This document shows positions 36,428 through 47,719 of a stretch of DNA of 64,000 nucleotides, piece after piece. Every line of letters begins with the position of its first letter. Within the stretch, counting starts at the first letter, position 1. This stretch comes from Streptomyces bauhiniae (lineage in GTDB: Bacteria > Actinomycetota > Actinomycetes > Streptomycetales > Streptomycetaceae): assembly GCF_004784475.1 (NCBI RefSeq), contig NZ_SRRT01000001.1, forward strand, positions 1,054,001-1,118,000, given 5' to 3'. Below the pieces are notes generated by a model. The model saw nothing but the letters and a program-made list of their open reading frames with translations, was not told the origin of the DNA and searched no databases. The position numbers were made by a program, and so were the translations under genes.

Positions 36428-36871
36428 ATGACCAGCTCACCCGGTGACCCGCACCGTCTGCGGGAGCTAAGGCTGTTGCGGCGGGTGCGGGATCGGATTG
36501 ATCGGGAGTATGCGCGGCCGTTGGATGTGGAGGCGTTGGCTCGGGGGGTGAACATGTCGGCGGGGCATCTGAGTCGGCAGTTTCGGGCGGCGTACGGGGA
36601 GTCGCCGTACAGCTATCTGATGACGCGGCGGATCGAGCGGGCGATGGCGTTGCTGCGGCGGGGGGATCTGAGTGTGACCGAGGTGTGTTTCGAGGTGGGG
36701 TGCTCGTCGCTCGGGACGTTCAGTACGCGGTTCAGTGAGCTGGTCGGGATGGCGCCGAGCGTGTACCGGATCGAGGCGGCGCGGGCGACGGAAGGGCTGC
36801 CGACCTGCGTGGTCAAGGTGGTGACCAGACCGGTCAGGAATCGAGAAGCGCGGGGTCCGGGCCACGGCTAG
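36428..36871 (+). CDS. AraC-family transcriptional regulator (DNA-binding domain only)
   Basis: A 147-residue protein consisting essentially of the two AraC helix-turn-helices: LDVEALARGVNMSAGHLSRQF and LSVTEVCFEVGCSSLGTFSTR followed by MAPSVYR. There is no separate sensor domain. It is followed 10 bases later by a VOC gene, and such pairs (regulator plus glyoxalase-like enzyme) are common in Streptomyces. Confidence 0.87.
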   Translation: MTSSPGDPHRLRELRLLRRVRDRIDREYARPLDVEALARGVNMSAGHLSRQFRAAYGESPYSYLMTRRIERAMALLRRGDLSVTEVCFEVGCSSLGTFSTRFSELVGMAPSVYRIEAARATEGLPTCVVKVVTRPVRNREARGPGHG

Positions 36872-36881
36872 CGTGACGGCC

Positions 36882-37292
36882 ATGGACATCAGCATTCACG
36901 CCAGCTTCCTCCCGCAGGACGACCCGGAGGCGGCCCTCGCCTTCTACCGGGACACCCTCGGCTTCGAGCTGCGCAACGACGTCGGCCACAACAACCTGCG
37001 CTGGCTCACCGTGGGCCCCAAGGGCCAGCCGGACACGAACATCGTGCTGAGCCCGCCCGCCATGGACCCCGGCATCACCGACGACGAACGGCGCGTCATC
37101 ACCGAGATGATGGCCAAGGGCACGTACGCCAGCCTCGTCCTGGCCACCCCCGACCTGGACGGCACCTTCGACCGGCTGGTGGCCGCCGGTGCCGACATCG
37201 TCCAGGAGCCCGCCGACCAGCCGTACGGCCTCCGGGACTGCGCGGTACGGGACCCCGCGGGCAACATGCTCCGCATCCAGGAACACCGCTGA
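36882..37292 (+). CDS. VOC-family (glyoxalase-like) protein
   Basis: A 136-residue single VOC domain: EAALAFYRDTLGFELRND at the start, LRDCAVRDPAGNMLRIQE at the end with the terminal Glu as probable metal ligand. A GTG at 36873 is an alternative start. It sits between an AraC regulator and a UvrA-like gene in the same direction, a context suggesting response to a toxic small molecule. Confidence 0.85.
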   Translation: MDISIHASFLPQDDPEAALAFYRDTLGFELRNDVGHNNLRWLTVGPKGQPDTNIVLSPPAMDPGITDDERRVITEMMAKGTYASLVLATPDLDGTFDRLVAAGADIVQEPADQPYGLRDCAVRDPAGNMLRIQEHR

Positions 37293-37332
37293 GCGGTACG
37301 ACGAGGGGCCGGTACGTGAAGAGGGAGACAGC

Positions 37333-39699
<2,367 letters not shown>

Positions 39700-39735
39700 G
39701 GGTTCCGGCCAGGGCGGTCAGGTCGGCCGCCTTGG

Positions 39736-40383
39736 TCAGAGCATGTCGCGCATCCGGACGATCTCGCTGGTCTGCTGGGCGATCACGTCGTCCGCCATCT
39801 CCTCGATCTGGATGTTGTTGCCCTGTGCCTTCACGTCGGTGGCCATGGTGATGGCGCCCTCGTGGTGGGCGATCATCAGCTTGAGGAAGAGCTGGTCGAA
39901 CGCCTTGCCCCGGGCGGCGCGCAGTTCGGTGAGCTGAGCTTCGGTGGCCATGCCGGGCATGGTGCCGTGGTCGTGAGCGGTGCCGCCCTTTGCATTCGTG
40001 GTCAACCAGCCCTTCATGGCGCTGATTTCGGGACCCTGGGCGGCGGAGATGCGCTCCGCGATGCGCTTGACCTGTGTGGACTCGGCTCTCTTCGGGGCGA
40101 GTTCGGTCATCGTCAGGGCCTGGGTGTGGTGGACGATCATCATGCGGGCGTAGGAACGGTCCGCCGCGTTGGGGGAGTTGTCGTCCTCGCGCTGCTCGGC
40201 GGCGTCCTCGGCGGACATGGTCCGGTTCGCCTCGCCGGGCTTGCCGGGGGCGATGACCGAAGGGCCGCTGTGCGGGGCGGAGTTGGCGCCGGAGTCGCCT
40301 GCGTTTCCGGAGCAGCCCCCGGCCGTGAGTATGGCCGCGGCCGTCAGGAGGGCCGTGGTGAGGGAGGCGCGGCGGTGAGGCAC
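39736..40383 (-). CDS. DUF305 lipoprotein
   Basis: A 215-residue exported lipoprotein (lipobox TAGGC) with the two DUF305 motifs, ARMMIVHHTQALTM and LKLMIAHHEGAITMA, which form a ferritin-like helical bundle. A His/Met-rich loop (HDHGTMPGM) could bind metal; copper involvement has been proposed for some family members. It is divergent from an LVIVD-repeat gene, possibly a functional pair. Confidence 0.88.
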   Translation of the reverse strand: MPHRRASLTTALLTAAAILTAGGCSGNAGDSGANSAPHSGPSVIAPGKPGEANRTMSAEDAAEQREDDNSPNAADRSYARMMIVHHTQALTMTELAPKRAESTQVKRIAERISAAQGPEISAMKGWLTTNAKGGTAHDHGTMPGMATEAQLTELRAARGKAFDQLFLKLMIAHHEGAITMATDVKAQGNNIQIEEMADDVIAQQTSEIVRMRDML

Positions 40384-40585
40384 GGGGGTCTCCTGCGTTC
40401 GTGGGGGTGCTGCTACGGCTGCGTTCGTGGGGGTGCGGCTACGACCGTCCTAGCACTCTTCCGCCCGCGAATGACCGAGAACCTTCGGACGCGACTCATT
40501 GCGCACTGTTGACCTGTCCATGACGCGGACGATACTGCGGGGGAGTGTGAGCCGCGCCCCCACGTCCGGCACCAGGGAGGAAGCA

Positions 40586-42088
40586 GTGACCCTGTCCCAC
40601 GATCCCCGAACCCGTCGCAGACGCCTGGGAGTTGCCGCCGCCGCGGCAGGTCTCCTGGCCGCGCTGCTCACCACCGCACCGGCCTCCGCCACCCCCGATC
40701 CAGGCGACAGCCCCGTCGCAGGGAAGCGCGTCTCTCAGAGCGAGGCGGCCGAGGTGCGGGGCGCGATCGCGGACGGCGAGATACCGGGGCAGGACGAGAT
40801 CGTCCACTCCGCCAACATCGAGCACCTCACCAACGTCCCCAAAGACGCCCTCCCCGGCTACAACACCGACCTCGCCTTCCAGGGCCGGTACGCCTACGCC
40901 GGCAACTACGACGGCTTCCGCATCTTCGACATCAGCAACCCGAAGGCGCCGAGAACGGTCGCCCAGGTGCTGTGCCCCGGCTCGCAGAACGACATCTCCG
41001 TCAGCGGCAACCTGCTGTTCCTCTCCACCGACTCCTCGCGCAGCGACAACTCCTGCGCGAGCACGACCCAGCCCGCGACCGAGAAGTCGTCGTGGGAGGG
41101 CATGAAGATCTTCGACATCAGCGACAAGGCGAACCCGAAGTACGTCGCCGCCGTGGAGACCGCCTGCGGCTCCCACACCCACACGCTGGTGCCCGAGCGG
41201 AAGAACGTCTACATCTACGTCTCCTCGTACTCGCCCAGCGCCACCTTCCCCGACTGCCAGCCGCCGCACGACGGCATCTCGGTCATCAAGGTGCCGCGCA
41301 AGGCGCCCGAGAAGGCGGCCGTGGTCGGCTTCCCCGTCCTCTTCCCCGGTGAGGGCCCGGACGGCGGCGGCAACCCCGGCGCGCCCACCAACCCCGGCGT
41401 CTCCAAGACCACCGGCTGCCACGACCTGACCGTGCTGCCCTCCAAGGACCTCGCGGCGGGCGCCTGCATGGGCGACGGCATCCTGTTCTCCATCAAGGAC
41501 CCCGAGCACCCGAAGGTCATCGACCGGGTCCAGGACAACGTGAACTTCGCCTTCTGGCACTCCGCGACGTTCAACCAGCGCGCGGACAAGGTCGTCTTCA
41601 CCGACGAGCTGGGCGGCGGCGGGGCGGCCACCTGCAACGCGGCCATCGGGCCCAACCGCGGTGCCGACGGCATCTACGACATCACCGGCCGCGGCGACCA
41701 CCGCAAGCTGGTCTTCCGCAACTACTACAAGATCCCCCGCCACCAGGCCGACACCGAGAACTGCGTCGCCCACAACGGCTCCCTCATCCCCGTCAAGGGC
41801 CGCGACCTCATGGTCCAAGCCTGGTACCAGGGCGGCATCTCCGTCTGGGACTTCACCAACTCCGCCCACCCCCACGAGATCGCCTACTTCGAACGCGGCC
41901 CCCTCACCACCGACACCCTCCAAATAGCCGGCTCGTGGTCCGCGTACTACTACAACGGCTACATCTACTCCAACGACATCATGAAGGGCTTCGACGTCCT
42001 GAAGCTGAGCGATCGTCGTACGGACTCGGCTCGGCGGGTGCATCTGCCGGAGCTGAATGTGCAGACGCAGCCGGAGTATTTCGACTGA
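40586..42088 (+). CDS. secreted LVIVD-repeat beta-propeller protein
   Basis: A 500-residue exported protein with signal peptide LGVAAAAAGLLAALLTTAPASA. Repeats of the form GFRIFDISNPKAPRTV, GMKIFDISDKANPKYV, ILFSIKDPEHPKVI and GISVWDFTNSAHPHEI are LVIVD-type blades of a beta-propeller. Several His residues cluster near CGSHTHTLV and CVAHNGSL. No enzyme activity can be assigned. GTG 40586 has GGGAGG five bases upstream. Confidence 0.85.
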   Translation: MTLSHDPRTRRRRLGVAAAAAGLLAALLTTAPASATPDPGDSPVAGKRVSQSEAAEVRGAIADGEIPGQDEIVHSANIEHLTNVPKDALPGYNTDLAFQGRYAYAGNYDGFRIFDISNPKAPRTVAQVLCPGSQNDISVSGNLLFLSTDSSRSDNSCASTTQPATEKSSWEGMKIFDISDKANPKYVAAVETACGSHTHTLVPERKNVYIYVSSYSPSATFPDCQPPHDGISVIKVPRKAPEKAAVVGFPVLFPGEGPDGGGNPGAPTNPGVSKTTGCHDLTVLPSKDLAAGACMGDGILFSIKDPEHPKVIDRVQDNVNFAFWHSATFNQRADKVVFTDELGGGGAATCNAAIGPNRGADGIYDITGRGDHRKLVFRNYYKIPRHQADTENCVAHNGSLIPVKGRDLMVQAWYQGGISVWDFTNSAHPHEIAYFERGPLTTDTLQIAGSWSAYYYNGYIYSNDIMKGFDVLKLSDRRTDSARRVHLPELNVQTQPEYFD

Positions 42089-42103
42089 GTGGGCCTGATA
42101 GGC

Positions 42104-42139
42104 ACCGGCGGCTTCCCTCACAGCGGGGGAGCCGCCGGT
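42104..42139 (+). terminator. terminator after the LVIVD gene
   Basis: A perfect 10-bp stem, ACCGGCGGCT pairing with AGCCGCCGGT, 15 bases after the stop codon. Confidence 0.8.
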
Positions 42140-42255
42140 TCGCGTCCGCCGAGGGCGTCGTGAGGGATTGGGGAACTCGTCGGTGCTCCGGAGGGGGAGG
42201 TCGACGACCTGACGGTCCGGGAGCACCGGCGTCTGCTCGAGCAACGCTCGCGTGC

Positions 42256-43113
42256 TCAGCCTGCCTGAAGTTCCTCGATGACCTGATCAGCCGTGCGCCG
42301 CGCGGGCTCCCGCCGGGGGTCCTGCGGGTGGGCGTGCGGGCCGAGGATCTTCGAGCACACGAAGAGCGTCATCAGTTTGCCGTCCCTGCTCTCGAAGTCG
42401 TGGTGCCGTTCCTGGCGCACGCGCTCGGCGAGGGCGGGGACGGCCAGCGATGCCGCCCACAGGGAGGCGGCGTCCAGTCCCTGCGGTGCGTTGCCCCAGT
42501 CCTCCCAGTCGAAGAGGCTGAACACCGGTGCCGTCACGTTCGCCCAGTTCAGGTCGGCGTGGGCCGGGACCCAGCGACGGACGGTCGTATCGAAGCCCTC
42601 GGAGAACACGGTTCGAATGGACGTGGTGACCAGGTCCTGCGTGATGACTTCGGTGTCGGGGGTCGCCACTCGCCCAGTCGCATGGGCTGCCAGTGCGTCC
42701 AGAGATGCGTTCAAGCCGGTCCACCACTCCGCCGGAAGCTCAGGAGCGTTGCTCAGGACGGCACTTCCCACGGGCGCGGCAGGCAGAAGGCTCGTTTCGT
42801 CGGCGCGCCATCCCACCGGACCGTCTTCGTCCTGCCAGACGACACACTGCCGCCACACCGGCATGGCGACGCCCTTCAGCCGGACAGCGACTTCCGTGCC
42901 GTTCCACCCCTGGTCGGTGATTTTGGCGAGCGGACGCCGCTCGACCCGAACCCAGGTGTCACGCTCCGTACGAGCCCCCACGGACCGCCGCTTGCGGACC
43001 ACCGTGTCCCTGAGGAAACGCGTCTGGAGAGCGGGTGCGACGCGGTCCAACACCTCGTCGACCGGCTGCACTCGTAGATCAACGTCCTGAATGGTGGAGT
43101 ACGAGAGGGCCAT
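42256..43113 (-). CDS. aminoglycoside-phosphotransferase-like kinase
   Basis: A 285-residue protein of the APH/choline-kinase superfamily. The catalytic loop VPAHADLNWANV matches H-x-D-L-x-x-x-N, and the metal-binding Asp is in SLFDWEDWGNA. The N-terminal nucleotide-binding lobe is divergent. No substrate can be inferred; many such Streptomyces genes are not resistance genes. ATG 43113 is chosen; upstream codons run into the integration-site remnant. Confidence 0.7.
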   Translation of the reverse strand: MALSYSTIQDVDLRVQPVDEVLDRVAPALQTRFLRDTVVRKRRSVGARTERDTWVRVERRPLAKITDQGWNGTEVAVRLKGVAMPVWRQCVVWQDEDGPVGWRADETSLLPAAPVGSAVLSNAPELPAEWWTGLNASLDALAAHATGRVATPDTEVITQDLVTTSIRTVFSEGFDTTVRRWVPAHADLNWANVTAPVFSLFDWEDWGNAPQGLDAASLWAASLAVPALAERVRQERHHDFESRDGKLMTLFVCSKILGPHAHPQDPRREPARRTADQVIEELQAG

Positions 43114-43192
43114 GGACGGGACCGTAGCAGCGGGGTAGGTTTCGGTACTCCCGGCTCGGCGAGAACGCGTTGGGTCCCCTGCGGGATTCAGG

Positions 43193-43211
43193 CCTGCGAC
43201 ACCCGCTTTAG
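43193..43211. repeat. left tRNA-Arg-derived repeat of the second island
   Basis: 19 bp (CCTGCGACACCCGCTTTAG) identical to 47739-47757, where the same bases are the T-arm to anticodon part of a tRNA-Arg(CCT) on the minus strand. Flanking bases (AACGCGTTG on one side) are also similar. A second shared 16-mer, CGAGGCCGATCAGGAG, is at 43240-43255 and 47661-47676. Confidence 0.65.
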
Positions 43212-43248
43212 CCCTCCGCTCACGCATCACCCGCGCAGGCGAGGCCGA

Positions 43249-43653
43249 TCAGGAGTTCAGACTCTTGCGACGCACGCGCATGTAGGTTCCTGATGTGGTA
43301 CTTCCGCCCCACCCGCCAGTCGTGGCGATGTCCCATCCTTGCTGGGCGCGCATCTGCTTGGCGAACGCGTCTAGGTCATTGATGGCGCACCCGCAGTCCA
43401 GATGGACGCGGACAGTGATGTAGCTGCCCATCGGCTTCTTCTCACTGGGGTCCAGCGTCCAGCGGACGGCGTGCTCGTGGTCGGCGAGTCCCGTGCGCTC
43501 CTGGTCGTGAAGGAGTCCGTGCGCCCGGGCGTACTCGTCGAGGGCGTCGATGACGAACAGGTCGCTTCGCCAGGAGCCCGGCCATACGGCGAACAGGCGG
43601 GACTCCTTGTCGCGAGCCCGCTCGTAAGTGCCGTCATCAACGCCGTGGGACAC
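43249..43653 (-). CDS. hypothetical protein of the second island
   Basis: A 134-residue soluble protein beginning MSHGVDDGTYERARD, with SDLFVIDALDEYARAHGL in the middle and a C-terminal part rich in Gly and Thr (GGWGGSTTSGTYMRV). No known domain. GTG start with AAGGACGG upstream. It lies next to the left repeat. Confidence 0.55.
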   Translation of the reverse strand: MSHGVDDGTYERARDKESRLFAVWPGSWRSDLFVIDALDEYARAHGLLHDQERTGLADHEHAVRWTLDPSEKKPMGSYITVRVHLDCGCAINDLDAFAKQMRAQQGWDIATTGGWGGSTTSGTYMRVRRKSLNS

Positions 43654-44079
43654 CGTTCCGTCCTTGGCTACTTCGATCTAGCACAGCGTCTTCGCGGTAT
43701 ACGGGAAGTCCCTGCCAACAGCCGCCGCGCTGCGAGGTTCCATGCTGCTCCTCTGGGCTGGTGGCTCAGACCGACTGGCCGTCAAGTATTAGGGCCTCCA
43801 GGTGATCCTGACATGAGACGCAACTCGATGGAGGGGATTTCTGAACCGCGATCACGCAGCGAGGAGGAGTCCGCATGACAGTGGCTCATCGGCGCTGCCG
43901 CATACCTGCGTCGAGGACGCCTTCGCACTGACTGCGCCTACTTCACGACTTTATCCATGATTGCCACCAGGCCAGCGCCCGGGTAGCCTGCCGCCAGCCA
44001 TGCGGACTCGGGCTGAGGTGCCGGGTCTGACAGCAACCCGCCTCGGCCATGCGAATGAGCATGTAGCTCAAACGACACG
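43654..44079. other. gene-free stretch in the second island
   Basis: 426 bases with no convincing gene on either strand; short frames here are broken. No clear promoter or terminator seen. Confidence 0.4.
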
Positions 44080-44883
44080 TTGTTCGGAAGGGTTTCCCCT
44101 TACCTGTGGCGGTATCGCGTGGGTTCGCTGGTGCCGCTTCTGAGACCTGATGTGAGACAGGAAATGATTCATTCGTTCATCGCGCACACGAGTCCGGGGC
44201 GGAGCAGAGTATTCGCCATTGCCAAAGGCCCTCGCGACGAGTTGGAGGCGGTCACCACACTGGGAGCGGGAGATCTCCATCTGACCGGGGAACTCGTCGA
44301 TGCACTCAACTGCTTCCTGGCTGACCGAGACGAGGCTTCTCTCGGAGTGGTGCTGGATCGAGTCCCGAAGCCGGTGCGTATGGCCGCGCAGCAATATCTA
44401 AAGAACAAGTGCACACCAATGCTGGGAGCTTTCACTAGCTTTGGGCCGATTGACCTGGTGCGCCCCGCCGTCTATTTCGGTGATATCGATGGCGAACTCG
44501 AGGAGTACCTTGAGGGCGCTTACATGATCGGGCTCGGCATTCGCATGTCGAACGAGCGCGGCAGCGATGGAGATGTCGACTGGGTTGTGCAACTGCTCAG
44601 CGACGAGGTCTCCGTGCCTGCCAGCGCCGAGCCGCGTACATGGGCGCTCCCTGTGGAAGCGAAGCTCTTGCAAACCTGGACGAGTAAGCAACTGACTGGC
44701 GGTATCGGCCCCGTTCGTAGCGCGCTCAATGTGGCGGAAGATGCGAGTGCCGAGGGGCATTGGGTAAGGATTCATACGTTGCTTCACAGTGACCGTGATG
44801 TGGACTTCGAGGGCAACGGGTCCTCGGAGTTCGTCGTCGACGTCTTCGGTGCGCCCATCCCACTACAGCACTTGGACGAGTAG
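44080..44883 (+). CDS. hypothetical protein, lower-GC cargo gene
   Basis: A protein of up to 267 residues with no family I recognise. It is soluble, with an acidic centre (FGDIDGELEEYLEGAYMIG) and a plausible beta-rich C-terminus (SSEFVVDVFGAPI). Codon use is much less GC-biased than in the backbone, consistent with transfer. The start is uncertain: TTG 44080 gives the full frame, but ATG 44164, after a GACAGGA site, would give about 239 residues. Confidence 0.6.
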   Translation: MFGRVSPYLWRYRVGSLVPLLRPDVRQEMIHSFIAHTSPGRSRVFAIAKGPRDELEAVTTLGAGDLHLTGELVDALNCFLADRDEASLGVVLDRVPKPVRMAAQQYLKNKCTPMLGAFTSFGPIDLVRPAVYFGDIDGELEEYLEGAYMIGLGIRMSNERGSDGDVDWVVQLLSDEVSVPASAEPRTWALPVEAKLLQTWTSKQLTGGIGPVRSALNVAEDASAEGHWVRIHTLLHSDRDVDFEGNGSSEFVVDVFGAPIPLQHLDE

Positions 44884-45100
44884 GCCGGCCGTGCTGCCGC
44901 AGTTCAGCGAGCAGGTCCTGCGGGCTGCCACCGGGCGGCGACTGCGCATAGTGCACGAGGTTGGCCTCCATCGAGGTCAGTAGTCGGTGAGGGTAGTGCT
45001 CCAGTCCATGGGCGCGCCGAGTTGGGGCGCCCATGGACTGCCTTGTGGTTCGCGCACGGCCACGCTGAGCCATCCGGCTGAAGGTCTCCTGGGGGCTTGG

Positions 45101-47146
45101 TCACCCGTCAGTTCGGACGAAGCGGCAGAAATGCGCCTCAAGTCTCAGAGAGGCGGATTCCTTGGACTGCTTACCTCCGACCTTCAAAGCTCGCACAGTG
45201 GCTGAGTTGGCGTCGGGCAGGTTGGTCCAGTACACCCCGTCGCGATGCAGTTCAACGATGGTGTTGGCGCCGCGTGCGATAGGCGTCGGGACATGTCGAA
45301 GTTCGAGCGGCTCGTCAGGCCCTTCGCTCAACGCACGAGCTGTGATCAGAACCGCGAGGTTGTATTCCTCCGCAATGCGGCGTGCGACGTCCATGCTCAA
45401 TGCCAGACCCTCCTCGTCCAGCTCGCTGTAGCTCTGGATCGTGTCGACCACCCACAGGGCAAGGCGACCGCGCTGCGGTGGCATGACCGTAGTTGCGGCT
45501 TCCCGGAACACCTGTTCAAGCGGGAGCCCGATGGTCGGGGTGTGCCAGCCTGGCACTCTGACTGAGGAACTTGATGCGTGGCGACGCACGGAGTCGAAGT
45601 CCACCGTATCTGCGGGGTATCGCAGATCTGCTCCGCGGGCGGCGGTGACGAGCTTCCGCTCGATCGCCTCGGAGTTGATCTCGCAGGTGCTGAAGACTGT
45701 GAGTCGATCGGCTGTGGCATTGTGCAGCGCGATGTTCAGCGCCATTGTCGAACGGCCGGCAGTCGGCACGGACACGATCGCAGTGACCGTCCCAGGCTCC
45801 AGTTTCAGGAAGTCGTTGACGTCCGGCCACGGAGTGGCACCAGGAATCTTGCCGAGGTCGATCCAGGTGCCTTCCTCATCAGTGCCAGGCACCGGCTGCG
45901 GTACTTCATCGGGTTCCTCGTTCTCTGTGCCCTCGGCGGCGTTTTCAGCGGGCCATGCGTGCAAGGGGATCTGCGCGGCGTGGGATGCCACCTGCATCAT
46001 GTCCGGCTGCCACATCACCTTGCTGAAAAACGTCTCCCCCATGGCCGAGAGAGGGAGATTCCATGGCCTCCCGAAGGACTTGACGTCCCAGCCGTTGGCG
46101 CGGGCCCTGTCGGCGCTGGCGCTGATCCGTCCGATGGTGCTGTTGGCGGCTTGCCGCTTGTTCACTCCGCCACGCTGGTAGTAGGCGGCGGAGTCCTTGG
46201 CCGCCCGATAGATGAAGTTGAAGACCTGCCCCAGGCTGAAGGTGCTCAGGGCGTCCTGGAGGGCGGTGCGGGTCCCCTCGCCCTGGTTCATTTCAAGATG
46301 GTGCTCACCGAGCTTCATCGCGAGGTAGTCCTGTGCGTCCACCAGCACCAACTCGTCCCATAGGTCGCGCCACTGGCCCGCCCAGGCGGTGGGCCACGGG
46401 CCTTCCCGGAAGGTGCGATTCAGAGCCTGGAGGAGGCGGGGGTGCCGATCAGTGAGCTTGTCGGCCTGGCCCATGAGGTAATAGCTGACGCGGCCGAGGT
46501 AGAAGGAATCGCTGAGTTCCCCGTTGTCGTCCAGGGCGAAGGCGTCGAGGTGCGAGTCCGGATGCACTTTGATCAGGCGCGTCGCAGCCTTCAGGAGCCC
46601 ACGCTCGAAGTCGTACCGAAGCTGCTCGGGAGCCCAGCGGCGCTCCTTGGGCCAGATGTTGGTGGGAGACGTCAGCCCGGCGTCTTCAACTGCCGGGTCG
46701 CTTAAGAGGGCATGCAGCGCGATGGCCTCGAGAAGCGTGAGGTCGGCGGGCTTCAAGTCAGGACCGTTGAGGACGGGGTACTTCTCGTAGACCTCGGCCC
46801 GGCGCCGCGCCTTCTGTTCCTTGACCCGCGCGGCCTGCTCTTCCACTTCCCGTTCGTGGCAGCTCGGGCACTTCCAGCTTTCGAAACGGAGGGCTTGAGC
46901 GAGGTCACTGCGGCTGGACACGGGGTAGGGGTCCTCGCAGGACTTGCACAACAGGTCGGCCAGGTAGGCCGTGCCGGCCTGCTGGGCGATGCGGGTCATC
47001 TGCTGCGGCTTCAGCCCGTACTCCGCGCGGATGGCGGTGACGGTCTGGGCCCACGTCTCACCGTCTTGGTTGAGTCGCCAGTACGCCTCGAAGGCGGCTG
47101 CCTCGGGCGCATCGTTCGTGAGCACCTTGAGTTCGAGCTGAGCCAC
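45101..47146 (-). CDS. DnaB-like RecA-fold ATPase with zinc motif and altered P-loop
   Basis: A 681-residue protein. The N-terminal domain has two CxxC pairs (Cys67/Cys70, Cys93/Cys96), a probable zinc ribbon. A helical middle follows. Residues 430-681 resemble the DnaB/RecA-like core: the P-loop position reads VPTAGRSTMALNIAL (about 460-474), with Arg where Walker A has Lys, and Walker B is LALWVVDTIQSYS. FSTCEINSEAI and VLITARALSEG also match DnaB-type motifs. It may be a replicative-helicase-like element protein with weakened ATPase, or a sensor. GTG 47146 follows AGGGGGGA. Confidence 0.75.
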   Translation of the reverse strand: MAQLELKVLTNDAPEAAAFEAYWRLNQDGETWAQTVTAIRAEYGLKPQQMTRIAQQAGTAYLADLLCKSCEDPYPVSSRSDLAQALRFESWKCPSCHEREVEEQAARVKEQKARRRAEVYEKYPVLNGPDLKPADLTLLEAIALHALLSDPAVEDAGLTSPTNIWPKERRWAPEQLRYDFERGLLKAATRLIKVHPDSHLDAFALDDNGELSDSFYLGRVSYYLMGQADKLTDRHPRLLQALNRTFREGPWPTAWAGQWRDLWDELVLVDAQDYLAMKLGEHHLEMNQGEGTRTALQDALSTFSLGQVFNFIYRAAKDSAAYYQRGGVNKRQAANSTIGRISASADRARANGWDVKSFGRPWNLPLSAMGETFFSKVMWQPDMMQVASHAAQIPLHAWPAENAAEGTENEEPDEVPQPVPGTDEEGTWIDLGKIPGATPWPDVNDFLKLEPGTVTAIVSVPTAGRSTMALNIALHNATADRLTVFSTCEINSEAIERKLVTAARGADLRYPADTVDFDSVRRHASSSSVRVPGWHTPTIGLPLEQVFREAATTVMPPQRGRLALWVVDTIQSYSELDEEGLALSMDVARRIAEEYNLAVLITARALSEGPDEPLELRHVPTPIARGANTIVELHRDGVYWTNLPDANSATVRALKVGGKQSKESASLRLEAHFCRFVRTDG

Positions 47147-47280
47147 GTTCCCCCCTAGGTATTGTCGTCAGGTGCCAATTATTCCGAGTTTGCGGACTCG
47201 GGAGGGGCGTTTTAGCTGCGCTGACCTGCTCTGAAGAACGATGCTCCGTCTTCCGCCGCCGCGAAAAGGCGTTGTTGCGG

Positions 47281-47640
47281 CTACGGGGGCCGCGTCTTCG
47301 CCAAGAAGAGTGGTGAGATGCTCCGCCCCGCCAACGTCACGCGGCGGTTCATGGAGCTGTAGGAGGAGATCGATCTCCTGCCGGTCCGGCTCCAGGCCTC
47401 CGTGATGAAGCTGCGATCGTCGCCTGCGCAGCTGGGGCCGACCTGAAGGACGTCCAGGAGATGCTCGGCCACTCCTCGATCACCATCACGGCCGACACGC
47501 ACACAAGCCTGCTCCCCGAAGCGGAGGCCGAGCCCGCCGACGCGAAGCATCCCGGCCCGGAGTCCGTGCCGGATGATGCTGATCCGGTGGGATGCCATTC
47601 GGAGATTAACTCGCCGTCCGCTCGCGCACCGCTCACGTAA
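47281..47640 (+). pseudogene. C-terminal remnant of a tyrosine integrase
   Basis: GRVFAKKSGEMLRPANVTRR runs into an in-frame TAG after FMEL (where a Tyr codon is expected), then EEIDLLPVRL. In another frame the C-terminal catalytic part follows: ADLKDVQEMLGHSSITITAD. The nucleophile position, TYTSLLPE in relatives, reads THTSLLPE, so Tyr is replaced by His. The HxLRH block is missing. It points towards the tRNA-derived repeat at 47.7 kb, as an integrase normally does. Confidence 0.7.
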
Positions 47641-47719
47641 ACGGCCCCGGACGGGACGTCCGAGGCCGATCAGGAGCCTCCTTGGGGAAGAAGGCCCAGG
47701 TCAGAGCGGTAACGCGTTG

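Noticed and set aside
42256-43113. Calling the APH-like kinase an aminoglycoside resistance gene
   Set aside because: Only the catalytic loop is conserved and the superfamily has many unrelated substrates.
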